DNA of 42,487 nucleotides from SHLQ01 sp964445255 (GCA_964445255.1 CAYUKM010000005.1:1-42487), one strand, 5' to 3'; positions 23,608 through 32,567 are shown, counted from the first letter of the stretch. The notes: generated from the letters alone by a model not told the origin. A program made the numbers and translations.

Positions 23608-24348
23608 CTACGCATCGGGGAGATGCGCAGCTCGAGCTCCACCCTGCCAATCTTCAAATTCGGGGGTGTCGCTGAGTTCTCCGAACACCCGAAGCTGCGG
23701 CGTCTCTCGCAAGGATCGCTTCATTTCGGCGAAGCCTGGGTAGGCGGCCAGAGTCATCACGGCATCCCAGAGCGGAACCGCTTCTTCGTCGGATGGGATG
23801 CGGCTGATCACAGGCCCGAAGAAGGAGAGTCCGTCGGGGGGTTGGAAGGTAATGATCGGCGTGCCCACTTCGCGGCCGGTACGAGACAGCCCCAATTCGG
23901 TCTCTTCCTCGAGGAGTGCGTCCCAGGACTCGTCGTCGGCCGCGGTTGCGTAGGTCGTGGGCAGACCTGCTCGTTCTAATGCCGCCTCAATCATGGGAAT
24001 GGTCCCCAACGCAAGTTGATCCTCCTCGTTGGGTTCGGCATCGAAGCTCGGTCCGGAAAATTCGGCATACAGCGCGCCGATGGGTTCGATACCGAGTTCG
24101 TCCCTGACCGCGGCGCACACTCGCAACATGCGTAGCCCGGCGGTGTGGCCGTGCTCGTACTCTGGAGGAAAGTCGGTGGCGTAGTTCTTGTCCTTGTTCA
24201 GGATTCGTAGCGAAATAAAACGCCAGTCAACCTTGAAGTCGCTTTGTGTCGACACCTTTTCGATCCATCGCGAAGTAATCCAGGCAAAGGGACAAACGGG
24301 GTCGAAGAAGAACTCAATATCTGCACTGTCGGTTTGTGTGGAGGCCAT
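23608..24348 (-). CDS. DsbA-family protein similar to mycothiol-dependent nitroreductase
   Basis: 246 aa, no signal peptide. Thioredoxin-like fold with a helical insertion. The active-site region is FFDPVCPFAWITSRW, with Cys19 in CPFA, and the cis-proline region is VGTPIITF. The length, the SRW segment and the whole pattern match the actinobacterial DsbA-like group that includes M. tuberculosis Rv2466c. In Rv2466c the motif is CPWC; here the second cysteine is alanine, so a monothiol mechanism with mycothiol is inferred. It starts divergently from the Thr-rich protein gene. Confidence 0.8.
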   Translation of the reverse strand: MASTQTDSADIEFFFDPVCPFAWITSRWIEKVSTQSDFKVDWRFISLRILNKDKNYATDFPPEYEHGHTAGLRMLRVCAAVRDELGIEPIGALYAEFSGPSFDAEPNEEDQLALGTIPMIEAALERAGLPTTYATAADDESWDALLEEETELGLSRTGREVGTPIITFQPPDGLSFFGPVISRIPSDEEAVPLWDAVMTLAAYPGFAEMKRSLRETPQLRVFGELSDTPEFEDWQGGARAAHLPDA

Positions 24349-24431
24349 GGGGGCGTTCTATCACCTGACGTGGTCAAGAACCAGCGCGAATTTGCCGATG
24401 ACTTGATCTGCTGTTGTTACAGGGGGCAAGG

Positions 24432-25007
24432 ATGACTACATCTGGAAAATTGTTGCTTGTTGGAGCGCTGGCCGCTGGCGGCTACGCGATGGTGTCTAAC
24501 GGCATTCATGCTGACGATGTCGTGTCCGCGATGGGGAGGGCTACCGAGCGAGCTCAAGACCTCGCGAACGGCCTCGAATTCGAAGACACAGGCGAGTTTC
24601 CATCGATCGTCCTTGACGACGGAAGCGGTAACGAGACCGTCGTCGTCGCTCGGCAAGGTAGCGGTGGCTTCGATCAGTTCGGTCCGACCTCGGCTGTCGC
24701 GTTCGGTTTGGATACCGAGACCGACACCGATCTCGCCGTCGAAGCACCGAGTGCGGTTCCGCGACCTGCAGCGCAGAGCGGTACCGGCGCAGTCGAGGAG
24801 GAACCAAGCGCGGCACCCATAGAAAATTCCGCGACGACGACAACGGCTGCTCCGGCCGCAACGACAGCGGCTCCTACCACCACCACAGCGCCCACAACGA
24901 CAGCAGCACCGACGACCACAACCGCTCCCACCACCACAACCGCAGCAACAGAAACCACCACCACAGCGCCCACAACGACCGTCGCTGAAGTTCCACCTAG
25001 CGAATAG
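24432..25007 (+). CDS. Secreted or anchored protein with Thr/Ala/Pro-rich tail
   Basis: 191 aa. A short hydrophobic N-terminal helix (KLLLVGALAAGGYAMVS) is followed by a mixed region (about 25-125) with no known domain. From about 130 the sequence is nearly all Thr, Ala and Pro, with TTTTAPTTT-type runs. Such tails are common in actinobacterial wall-spanning stalks and are often O-mannosylated. ATG 24432 follows GGGGCAAGG. No LPXTG sorting signal is present. Confidence 0.65.
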   Translation: MTTSGKLLLVGALAAGGYAMVSNGIHADDVVSAMGRATERAQDLANGLEFEDTGEFPSIVLDDGSGNETVVVARQGSGGFDQFGPTSAVAFGLDTETDTDLAVEAPSAVPRPAAQSGTGAVEEEPSAAPIENSATTTTAAPAATTAAPTTTTAPTTTAAPTTTTAPTTTTAATETTTTAPTTTVAEVPPSE

Positions 25008-25029
25008 TCTCTCGCCTCATCGACGGCTG

Positions 25030-25821
25030 CTATAGCCCGGGAAGCATCGAGACGATCTCGGGACCGCCGGTGTTGCTCACACCGGGCACGTTGAAGAACT
25101 CCACGCCAAAGGCCACTGCGAAAGCTTCATCGGGCATGGTGAGAAAGAAGCTGTCGGGTCCGATTTGGCTTCGATGGGCAACCATGGCCTCGCGCTTGGC
25201 GTCGATCAGGTCGGTGACATCGAGTTGGTAGGAGATGTCGTTGGCCTCAGTGCCCATCGTTTCGACATCTACCTCGGGTTCTTCCATCTCCGGATTGTTC
25301 GCGACCATCTCCGCAATCGTTGCTCGGATGTAGTCCCGGTTCATCGTGGCTTCAAAGACCTGTTCGACGTTGGCCTGAGCCGCTGCTGCCTTGCCGACGG
25401 TGTGCACTCGAATGTGATCCGGGTGCCCGTATCCACCGTGGTCGTCGTAGATCGTCAACACGTCCGCGTCTACTTCTTTCAAGATTGCGACCAGACGAGC
25501 GACCGCCTCGTCATGGTCGGACTGCCAAAACGATGCCGGATTATCGTTGGTTGGTTCACCCATCATCCCGGAGTCTTCGTAGTCGAGGAACCGCGGGGGT
25601 TCCGCGCCGAGCGCAGCCGCAGAGACTCCGAGCTCTTGCACTCGTCGCTCCCAAAGCGCTTCCCCCTCCTCAAGGACGCCTTCGACTGGTTCGCCCTGCT
25701 CACCGCGAGTTGCGCAGACGAGTATCACTCGATGACCGCTCGCTGAGGCCCGGGCCATGAGCCCTCCGGTGGAAATCGCCTCGTCATCGGGATGGGCATG
25801 AAAACAAACCAGCGTTGCCAT
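25030..25821 (-). CDS. PIG-L family deacetylase (MshB/Mca-like)
   Basis: 263 aa. Zinc-site motif HAHPDDE at residues 8-14 and GYGHPDH further on, the family's HPDDE...HPDH pair. Substrate-loop TRGEQGEPV is as in LmbE proteins. Members remove acetyl groups from N-acetylglucosamine derivatives; in actinobacteria MshB and Mca work in mycothiol synthesis and detoxification. The paralogue cannot be fixed here. The ATG at 25821 gives the normal N-terminus. It follows the PrsW gene by ten bases on the same strand, so they may be cotranscribed. Confidence 0.85.
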   Translation of the reverse strand: MATLVCFHAHPDDEAISTGGLMARASASGHRVILVCATRGEQGEPVEGVLEEGEALWERRVQELGVSAAALGAEPPRFLDYEDSGMMGEPTNDNPASFWQSDHDEAVARLVAILKEVDADVLTIYDDHGGYGHPDHIRVHTVGKAAAAQANVEQVFEATMNRDYIRATIAEMVANNPEMEEPEVDVETMGTEANDISYQLDVTDLIDAKREAMVAHRSQIGPDSFFLTMPDEAFAVAFGVEFFNVPGVSNTGGPEIVSMLPGL

Positions 25822-25831
25822 ATCCGTCAGG

Positions 25832-27115
25832 CTAGGTGGATTGACCCGAACCCCGTGCCGCAGCAAGCGCCGATACCAGACGCGATTCCTGGTCAGGTAC
25901 AGGCATGCCGTCGTAATCGAGCATCGCGGCCAGTCGTGTGAGCGCGCTCGCTTCAGCGTCGAGCTGCACCCGCGCTTGCGCGTTGGGAAGGGCCCTGCGT
26001 ACGTCTCGACGCTTCGAAGCATCGAGGAGCATCTGGGCTCGATCGAGCGGCACGCCGTAGCGCGCGGCGATCGCAGGAGCCAGCATGTTGTACCGCCGCT
26101 GGTCGCGTCGACGAAGCACGATCACACCGATCGTCGTGAGAACAAACAGCACAACGAACGACAACAAGACGATGCCCGCCACCACCATGCCCGATTCGCT
26201 CTCGGCAATCGAAATCGAGCCGTTCCACGCAGCATGTAACCCCATAGCGACAAGCAGTCCCCAGGTGGCCGTCCACAACGGCTTTCGCCGCCTGACCGCA
26301 AGGCCGATCGCGAGTCCACTCCACGCCGTGAACAACGGATGCGCGAACGGGGTGGCAAGCGCTCGGCCGATGAAGACCTCGGTCAACATGTTTTGCTCGT
26401 CAGCGAGGAAGAAGAAGCTGACGTTCTCGATCATCGCGAAACCCAGGGCAGACCATCCCGCGTACACGAGTCCGTCGATCAGTCCATCAACCTCACGACG
26501 ACGCACCATCCACACGATGGCCAGTGTCTTGGTGAGCTCCTCGATAATCGGCGCCGACGCTACGGCAGCCACCGTCTCGCTCGTAAGGGTCGCCACGGTG
26601 GTGTTGACCACTAGCGAAATGATCCCGGCGACGAATGCACCCCACAGAAAGGTGTGCGCCTTCGAAGACCACGGCTCGGGTTCAAGACGGTCGAGCCAAA
26701 GCAGAGGTGGTGCCACGATGAAGAAGGTCGTCAGTCCCAACAACGTCGGAAAGGGACTCGTGACCAAAGCGATCAGAAGCAACCCGATGCTCGGAATCGC
26801 GGCCAGCACAACGGGGACCGAAAGAAACGATGGTAGGCGCGGCTTCTTCGAGTCGACCGGAGTCGGCGACGTCGTCAAATTTGGGGTTACTCCCCCGCCA
26901 ACTACCAAGCCGGCTGGCGGTGGGGGCTGGAGAACCGGCCGCGGCCGATCGATGTGAGCGGTCCATTGCTGACCGTCGAACCAGCGCCAGTTGCCCTCTC
27001 CCCATGGATCGGCATGCCACCCAGGTGCTTGTGCCGGTGGTGGCATCAGGCGCGGAGGGGGCGGCTGCGGAAGATTGGAGAAGTTCCCCGGGGGTAGGGG
27101 TGCAGCGTTGGTCAC
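25832..27115 (-). CDS. PrsW-type intramembrane metalloprotease with N-terminal DUF2510 domain
   Basis: 427 aa, GTG start. A DUF2510 module (GWHADPWGEGNWRWFDGQQW, residues 32-51) in a Pro-rich cytoplasmic region leads to about eight membrane helices. PrsW motifs are present: IIEELTK with Glu192-Glu193, GFAMIEN at 225-231 and a histidine in AHPLF at about 259. In B. subtilis PrsW cleaves an anti-sigma factor; a comparable envelope-signal role is inferred. After the helices there is a cytoplasmic helical tail of about 90 residues. No obvious substrate gene is adjacent. Confidence 0.88.
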   Translation of the reverse strand: MTNAAPLPPGNFSNLPQPPPPRLMPPPAQAPGWHADPWGEGNWRWFDGQQWTAHIDRPRPVLQPPPPAGLVVGGGVTPNLTTSPTPVDSKKPRLPSFLSVPVVLAAIPSIGLLLIALVTSPFPTLLGLTTFFIVAPPLLWLDRLEPEPWSSKAHTFLWGAFVAGIISLVVNTTVATLTSETVAAVASAPIIEELTKTLAIVWMVRRREVDGLIDGLVYAGWSALGFAMIENVSFFFLADEQNMLTEVFIGRALATPFAHPLFTAWSGLAIGLAVRRRKPLWTATWGLLVAMGLHAAWNGSISIAESESGMVVAGIVLLSFVVLFVLTTIGVIVLRRRDQRRYNMLAPAIAARYGVPLDRAQMLLDASKRRDVRRALPNAQARVQLDAEASALTRLAAMLDYDGMPVPDQESRLVSALAAARGSGQST

Positions 27116-27176
27116 CGGGTCAGTCTTGGTGATCGGCCCCTCATGAGCAACTACTGCTCGATCTGTTCCTAATCAG

Positions 27177-27524
27177 TTACTGAACGTTGAACGAATCGAG
27201 CTGCACGCCGCACGCTTCCATCGCCTGGCGAATCGGCTCCAAAACCTCGTTGATGTTGATGCCAGCTTCTCCTGCGCCGAGAGCGATAAGGCCCGCGAGG
27301 TCCCGGCTCGAACTGTTCTCAATGAAGCACTCGGATTCCTCAAAGGTCATCGGAGACCCAACCGAAAGCGTTGCCGCCAACTGGCCCCTACCTTCCTCGG
27401 TCTCAAGTAGTTCAATGATCTCGGCTTCAGCCTCCGCGATGACCGGGTTCACGTCATCGTCACCGCACGCGCTGAAAACCAGCCCCAGACCGAAGATCAA
27501 ACCAACCATTCGACGCAATGTCAT
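27177..27524 (-). CDS. Small lipoprotein of unknown function
   Basis: 115 aa. MTLRRMVGLIFGLGLVFSAC ends in a good lipobox (FSAC, cysteine 20). The mature part is acidic and helical and contains two further cysteines (SECFIE and MEACGVQ) that could form a disulphide. The pattern resembles small actinobacterial lipoproteins in which one Cys lies early and one near the end. No function is recognised. Confidence 0.65.
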   Translation of the reverse strand: MTLRRMVGLIFGLGLVFSACGDDDVNPVIAEAEAEIIELLETEEGRGQLAATLSVGSPMTFEESECFIENSSSRDLAGLIALGAGEAGININEVLEPIRQAMEACGVQLDSFNVQ

Positions 27525-27567
27525 GAGACGACTTTGCCACAGCGACGCTTCGGTTCCACCTCACCCA

Positions 27568-28866
27568 CTAGATCACCTGTTTGCCTGCAACCCATACCGC
27601 CGTGACGTCGCTGCGTCCGCCAAGTCGCACCAGTTTTTCGAATTGACGCTCGGGTTGATCGCAACCCGGCACGTTGTCGATGCGATCGAGCGAGATGGAG
27701 ACGGCATCGAACTTGCGGCCTGGTTCGATCAATCCGAGTGGTTCCCCTAGAACCTGGGCTCCGCCGAGTGTGGCGAGATAGAAAGCAGTCGTCGCGTTGA
27801 TGCGGCTGTCGTTCACACCCCGAGAGTCCGCGTCGAGGCGTTGATCGACACCGTTCTCCAGGTGGCGTGAAACATCGATCGATCGAGCGGCTTGGCTGAT
27901 CAGCGACGGCGAGGGTCCGCCTGCGATGTCTGTACCGAGACCAACCAGGACGTTGCGTTCCATTGCCCGCCGCACGGGGAACACTGCATCACCGAAGTAG
28001 ATGTTGCTGAGCGGACAGTGGGCGATGCCAGCCCCAACAGCCGCGATCAGGTCTAGATCGGAATCGCCGAGGAGACAGCCATGCGCGAGCACGGCGTTGG
28101 CGCGCAGCAGCCCGAATCGATCGAGCGACTCGGCGTCGGACATGTGGTGGCGCTCCAACACATAGTTGTGTTCCCAGTCATTCTCCGAGCAATGGGTTTG
28201 CACAAGGTGGCCAGTCTCTTCGGCCAGCGCTCCCAATTCGGTGAGCAACTCGTCGGTGCAGGCGGGGATGAAGCGCGGGGTGATGATTGGCCGCACGAGG
28301 GCCAGCGGATCTTCGAGGTGCTCAATCTCGGCGATCGACTTCTTGGTTGATGCGAGCGCATCAGCAGGTGTTGCGTCCCGGTAGTAGTCCGGAGTGCCCG
28401 TCGGGTGATCCATAGCGGTGCGTCCAACCCATGCACGTTGCCCATAGTTGATGCACGCCTCTGCGAGGGCGGTTGTTGCTTCTACGTGGATCGATCCGTA
28501 GTACACCGCGGTCGTGGTTCCATGTGCCAACAAGCTCGGCACCATGTCGTCCCAAACATCGCGGGCATAGTCGGCGTCGCTGAATTGGGCCTCCGTTGGA
28601 AAGGTGTACTCCAGAAGCCATTCGTCGAGCGGTACGTCGTACCCGGTCCCGAGTTGAGGCCATTGCGGGGCGTGTATGTGTAGGTCGACGAACCCGGGGA
28701 CAAGAACTTGGTTAGGACCGAGTTCGACGTCGACATCACCGCGATAGTCCACCGCATCAATGACCCGCGCAATAGTGTCACCATCGACCTCCACGACGAC
28801 GTCGTCATGCACCTCCAGGTCGTGGGGCGCCGGCGTCTGGAAGATTCGACAACGGATTGCAAGCAC
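27568..28866 (-). CDS. guaD: Guanine deaminase
   Basis: 432 aa, GTG start. Amidohydrolase of the ATZ/TRZ group. Zinc ligands His63 and His65 are in FVDLHIHAPQ, the PQ being typical of guanine deaminase. A further histidine is in HCSENDWEHN, then LAHGCLL, and an aspartate in GLGTDIAGG. It converts guanine to xanthine and ammonia in purine salvage or catabolism. It is divergent from the CBM48 gene; the 112 bases between hold the promoters. No xanthine dehydrogenase or purine permease is adjacent. Confidence 0.92.
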   Translation of the reverse strand: MLAIRCRIFQTPAPHDLEVHDDVVVEVDGDTIARVIDAVDYRGDVDVELGPNQVLVPGFVDLHIHAPQWPQLGTGYDVPLDEWLLEYTFPTEAQFSDADYARDVWDDMVPSLLAHGTTTAVYYGSIHVEATTALAEACINYGQRAWVGRTAMDHPTGTPDYYRDATPADALASTKKSIAEIEHLEDPLALVRPIITPRFIPACTDELLTELGALAEETGHLVQTHCSENDWEHNYVLERHHMSDAESLDRFGLLRANAVLAHGCLLGDSDLDLIAAVGAGIAHCPLSNIYFGDAVFPVRRAMERNVLVGLGTDIAGGPSPSLISQAARSIDVSRHLENGVDQRLDADSRGVNDSRINATTAFYLATLGGAQVLGEPLGLIEPGRKFDAVSISLDRIDNVPGCDQPERQFEKLVRLGGRSDVTAVWVAGKQVI

Positions 28867-28978
28867 GACCGTTCATCGTAGATCTCGCTACGACAAGAAC
28901 CAGGGTTGCTCGCGTAGCCGCTCAAGAAACGCCACATTGCGCCGAAGGGAAGATGAACTGACTCTTGGAGGAGCAATC

Positions 28979-29257
28979 GTGATTAAGCGACAAAAATCCA
29001 AAGGCGGCGTAACCAAGGTGACGTTTGCTCTCCCGATCGAAGACGCACCGGCGCACACTTCGGTTGTCGGTGACTTCAACAATTGGGATCCCTTGGTGAC
29101 CCCGATGAAGAAGCGAAGCAACGGAACCCGCAGCGCATCGGTCGAGATCGGCAAAGGCGAAGTCGTGAGTTTCCGGTACCTCGCTGATGGCGGACACTGG
29201 TTCAACGATGGCGAAACCGACATCGACGACACCGGCAACAACCAACTCGCTGCGTAA
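28979..29257 (+). CDS. Single-domain CBM48 (isoamylase early set) protein
   Basis: 92 aa. Almost the whole protein is one CBM48/AMPK-beta-like glycogen-binding domain: VTKVTFALPIED, SVVGDFNNWDPLVTPMKKRS with the conserved FNxW, then VSFRYLADGGHWFND, typical of the family. GTG 28979 is chosen because GGAGGAG lies about seven bases upstream; the frame is open from 28760 through the antisense of guaD. No catalytic domain is attached, so a role in binding glycogen or targeting a partner is inferred. It ends exactly one base before the convergent dioxygenase gene stop. Confidence 0.85.
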   Translation: MIKRQKSKGGVTKVTFALPIEDAPAHTSVVGDFNNWDPLVTPMKKRSNGTRSASVEIGKGEVVSFRYLADGGHWFNDGETDIDDTGNNQLAA

Positions 29258-30439
29258 CTAACTAGCCGCTCCCTGCGGCAACACATCGTCTACACCCGCT
29301 CGCTCGTGGACTTCGCGTAGGCGACGAAGGCGACTGTGGAATTGGTCGCGATCGACGGTGCCGGCGCGGAGACGTTGTCTCCCGCCATCGAGCGAGAGTG
29401 CGCCGCGGCCGTGCAGTACCCGTTGGTTGTCGTATACGAGCGCTCGTCCGGGTTGAAGCTCAACCTGTATCGCGCGGCTCGGGTCGTTGACCATCTTCGT
29501 GAACGTAATGAACGCTCGGTAGTACCGCTCAACCAGGTTCGGTTCTAGATCGAGTGGAGCCATCGAGCGTTCGTGGAAGCGAATGCCGCAGATCTGGTGA
29601 TCGCGATCAAGGCTGATTATCGGCGCGTAGGCCACCAGGTGGGCATCCTCACCTCGACTAACCGCATCGGTGCGGTGACGGAGGAAGGGCACCGCAATCT
29701 CACTCAATAGGTCAAACGCGTCCGGGTCTTCGTCTCGGAGTTCCTCCGCGATCGCGAAGCCGTCGACCAGTAGCGAATCGCCACCCTCGGAAGCCTCGAG
29801 GCAATGTAGGAACGAACATCCATGAGGCATGTATCGGTAGGGATCTTCGGTATGTGGATCGACGGCCAAGCCCGTTTCGGAGAGGTCCCACACATCAGGT
29901 TCAACGACGATTTCGACAATGCGCCCAACGTTGGTTTCTCGTACCCGGCCGAACAATGCTGCAAGCGACTCGGTGCCAAGTCCGTCAGACGGGACACCTT
30001 CGATCGACGCCGCGCCGAAGGTGTTGACAGCTTCCAGCAGCTCCAAATGCTCGACACTCCCACGCGCAGGAAACGTGACTATCGCCAGACTGTCGCCAGC
30101 GCGAAACGTTTGGTGTTCGCCGAGCCGCTTCCGATCGTGGAGCTCATAGGAATGGTCACGCAACCAGTCGAAGTCGAAGGTCGACACGTGGCCATCGGAG
30201 TATTCGATCTCTAGATCCCCGTCGTCGTTGGGGTAAGCATCGATGACCGCCAAGTACGGATCAAGATCCACAACCGAATAGGTGCGGGTGGCAGTGCGCT
30301 TGTCGCCGCCGCTCGGGCAGTTATCCCTGAGCCACAGCGCATGGAAACGACTCCGAGCACCATCGGACCATCGCAACTGAACGCCGCTGTCGGTGACCTC
30401 AACGGTCGATGCTGCGGTGTCGAATTCCATGGCGCGCAT
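29258..30439 (-). CDS. Gamma-butyrobetaine dioxygenase-like Fe(II)/2-oxoglutarate enzyme
   Basis: 393 aa. An N-terminal DUF971/GBBH-like domain (about 10-95, with ALWLRDNCPSG) is followed by a TauD-type double-stranded beta-helix domain. The iron triad is His and Glu in PHTEDPYRYM plus a distal His in RVLHGRG, and an arginine in RLRAGTVDRD binds 2-oxoglutarate. In BBOX/TMLH the first motif is HxD; here it is HxE. It may hydroxylate a trimethylated amine (carnitine-type) or another small amine; the substrate is not determined. It follows panB by 33 bases on the same strand. Confidence 0.85.
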   Translation of the reverse strand: MRAMEFDTAASTVEVTDSGVQLRWSDGARSRFHALWLRDNCPSGGDKRTATRTYSVVDLDPYLAVIDAYPNDDGDLEIEYSDGHVSTFDFDWLRDHSYELHDRKRLGEHQTFRAGDSLAIVTFPARGSVEHLELLEAVNTFGAASIEGVPSDGLGTESLAALFGRVRETNVGRIVEIVVEPDVWDLSETGLAVDPHTEDPYRYMPHGCSFLHCLEASEGGDSLLVDGFAIAEELRDEDPDAFDLLSEIAVPFLRHRTDAVSRGEDAHLVAYAPIISLDRDHQICGIRFHERSMAPLDLEPNLVERYYRAFITFTKMVNDPSRAIQVELQPGRALVYDNQRVLHGRGALSLDGGRQRLRAGTVDRDQFHSRLRRLREVHERAGVDDVLPQGAAS

Positions 30440-30472
30440 CGTAAACCCGACGCGCTGGCATAGACCAACTAG

Positions 30473-31333
30473 CTACGAGTCTGGGCCGCCGGAACCGTAG
30501 AGGCCGAAGGCTTCGGCTTGGTCGTCAGCGAGGTGGTAGCTCTCGTCGTCGTTCGGGAACGCACCCGAACGAACGTCATCGGCATAGCTTGACAGCGCAT
30601 CGATCGTTGCCGTCTTCAGGTCAGCGTAACGACGGACGAACTTGGGAATGAACCGGTCTTCGATACCCAACACATCGTGGTACACAAGCACTTGCCCGTC
30701 GCAATGTGGTCCCGCGCCGATACCGATGGTGGGGATGTCGAGCGCGTCGGTGATGGCCTCTGCGACCTTCACCGGGATCCCTTCGAGCACGATTGAGAAA
30801 CATCCCGCGTGCTGGAGCGCCTTCGCGTCCTCGAGTAGCTCCATCGCCGCTTCGGCTTGGCGACCCTGCACTTTGAAACCGCCCATCGCATGTACCGACT
30901 GGGGGGTGAGCCCGACGTGGCCCATGACGGGGATTTCCGCGTCGATCAGTGCCTCGATCATCGGCAGGCGCTTGCGACCACCTTCGAGCTTTACGCACTG
31001 TGCGCCAGCACGAATGAGCTCCGCAGCGTTTCTTACGGTCTCTTCGACCGAGACGTGATAGCTCATCCAGGGCAGGTCGCCGATGATGAGACAGTCCGGG
31101 TTGGCCCGAGCGACAGCGCGGGTGTGATGCGCGATGTCGTCGACGGTGACCTGCAACGTGTCGTCATAGCCAAGCACGACCATCGCGACCGAGTCGCCCA
31201 CGAGGATCATGTCGATACCGGCGTCGCTCGCCGCCCGAGCACCGGGGGCGTCGTACGCGGTCAACATGACGAGCGCATCTTCTCCTGCAGCACGTTTGCG
31301 CGCAGCGATCTTTGGAACGGTGACCTTGGCCAT
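30473..31333 (-). CDS. panB: 3-methyl-2-oxobutanoate hydroxymethyltransferase
   Basis: 286 aa, usual length. Metal/substrate segments LVGDSVAMVVLGYDDTLQVT near 45-65, LIIGDLPWMSYHVS, and VMGHVGLTPQSVHAMGGF are as in PanB, and GIGAGPHCDGQVLVYHDVLG closes the signature. It transfers a hydroxymethyl group from methylene-tetrahydrofolate to 2-oxoisovalerate, first step of pantothenate synthesis. ATG 31333 is preceded by GGAGAAAGCG. panC and panD are not adjacent. Confidence 0.96.
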   Translation of the reverse strand: MAKVTVPKIAARKRAAGEDALVMLTAYDAPGARAASDAGIDMILVGDSVAMVVLGYDDTLQVTVDDIAHHTRAVARANPDCLIIGDLPWMSYHVSVEETVRNAAELIRAGAQCVKLEGGRKRLPMIEALIDAEIPVMGHVGLTPQSVHAMGGFKVQGRQAEAAMELLEDAKALQHAGCFSIVLEGIPVKVAEAITDALDIPTIGIGAGPHCDGQVLVYHDVLGIEDRFIPKFVRRYADLKTATIDALSSYADDVRSGAFPNDDESYHLADDQAEAFGLYGSGGPDS

Positions 31334-31426
31334 CGCTTTCTCCTTACCGTCCAGTGCACAGGGGCTACCGGCAGCATTATTGAGTCTATCGGTACAACGA
31401 GAACCCCTACCAAGATCATTCCCTGA

Positions 31427-32503
31427 TCAGATTTGTTCCGCCCGAGGGACCTCACTACGGGTCTGTGCAGGCCGCGATGTTTCCGCGAGAAGGCGCCCAC
31501 GAAGCCACTTCTGCATCGGCAACTCGAATGCGTAGAACACCACCGTTGCGATGACTACCGACAACGAAACGAAGACCACGAAAGCGGGTGTGTTTGGAAG
31601 ACCTAGATCTCGCACGGCCGACATGATCGGAACGTGCAGTAGGTAGAGCGAGTACGAGATCTTGCCGAGGAAGTCCCCGACCGGGTTCGACAAGATGACC
31701 GACTCGTCGGGGACACCAAAGAGAATCACCGCAAAGATCGCGGAAACCACAACGAGCACAAGCGGGTCATTCCACAGACCATGGCGAAACCCGAATACCT
31801 CCTCAAACACGAGCGGGTACATCAGCGGGATTCCTGCCAGAGCTCCAACGAACAGACTCGACTGCGGTACGTGATCGCGATATCGGCGATAAATGAGCGC
31901 CAACATCACCCCAACGACGAAGTAGGGAATCACCTGCACGATCCGAATGTCGTAGGCAATCGATCCCAACTCGCCGCGGAATCGAGGAAAGCCGAGAACT
32001 ACCACGAGCCCCACAATGGTTACGAGGAAAGCCACCCGCAGCCCCACAAAGCGTCGAAGCACGAACCAGATCGCCACAAAAATGACGTAGAAGTGGAGCT
32101 CCGTCGGGATCGTCCAGAGGATGTTCTTTCCATCCAAGGTGAGGACGTGCGAGAGGATCTCGCTTCGGCTCGCGAGGTTGAAGCCGATTGCCGGGAAACC
32201 AATTCTCGGCATGACGATCGAGAGCGCAACTACCGCCGCAAACAACGGCACGACCCTCGCAAACCGCGCCACGGCGTAGCGGTACAGGCTGCGAGAACCT
32301 AGCTCTTGGGAGACGTACAGGTGACCCATCAAGAAGCCGCTCAGCACGAAGAACACCATCACCCCGAGCTGACCAGCTCCTAGCCCAGCAAAACCACCTA
32401 GCCAACCCGTAATCCCAGAGAAGTGCGCAACAACCACAACGAGCGCGGCAATACCTCGAAGAGAATTCAGCTTTCGAATCTGCGGAGCTGTCGTTGTGGT
32501 CAC
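31427..32503 (-). CDS. Acyltransferase 3 family (OafA/YrhL-type) membrane protein
   Basis: 358 aa, GTG start. About ten membrane helices. The first contains NSLRGIAALVVVVAHF with the conserved arginine and histidine (R-G-x-A-A-x-x-V-x-x-x-H). Conserved LHFYVIF and the helix-rich C-terminus fit the family, which moves acetyl or other acyl groups onto extracellular sugars or lipids. The target is unknown. It lies upstream of panB on the same strand. Confidence 0.88.
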   Translation of the reverse strand: MTTTTAPQIRKLNSLRGIAALVVVVAHFSGITGWLGGFAGLGAGQLGVMVFFVLSGFLMGHLYVSQELGSRSLYRYAVARFARVVPLFAAVVALSIVMPRIGFPAIGFNLASRSEILSHVLTLDGKNILWTIPTELHFYVIFVAIWFVLRRFVGLRVAFLVTIVGLVVVLGFPRFRGELGSIAYDIRIVQVIPYFVVGVMLALIYRRYRDHVPQSSLFVGALAGIPLMYPLVFEEVFGFRHGLWNDPLVLVVVSAIFAVILFGVPDESVILSNPVGDFLGKISYSLYLLHVPIMSAVRDLGLPNTPAFVVFVSLSVVIATVVFYAFELPMQKWLRGRLLAETSRPAQTRSEVPRAEQI

Positions 32504-32567
32504 GTCATAGCGAGATGGATGGGGTTGGATCGCTCAACGAAGCTTGCCACCTCCAAGGGCCAGCTAC

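Noticed and set aside
24832..24990. Repetitive ACC/ACA/GCA stretch that could suggest a repeat array
   Set aside because: It encodes the Thr/Ala/Pro-rich tail in frame; units are irregular and there are no spacers, so it is not CRISPR.
26085..26957. 290-codon plus-strand open frame opposite the PrsW gene
   Set aside because: Antisense shadow; Ser/Thr/Arg-rich noise with no domain.
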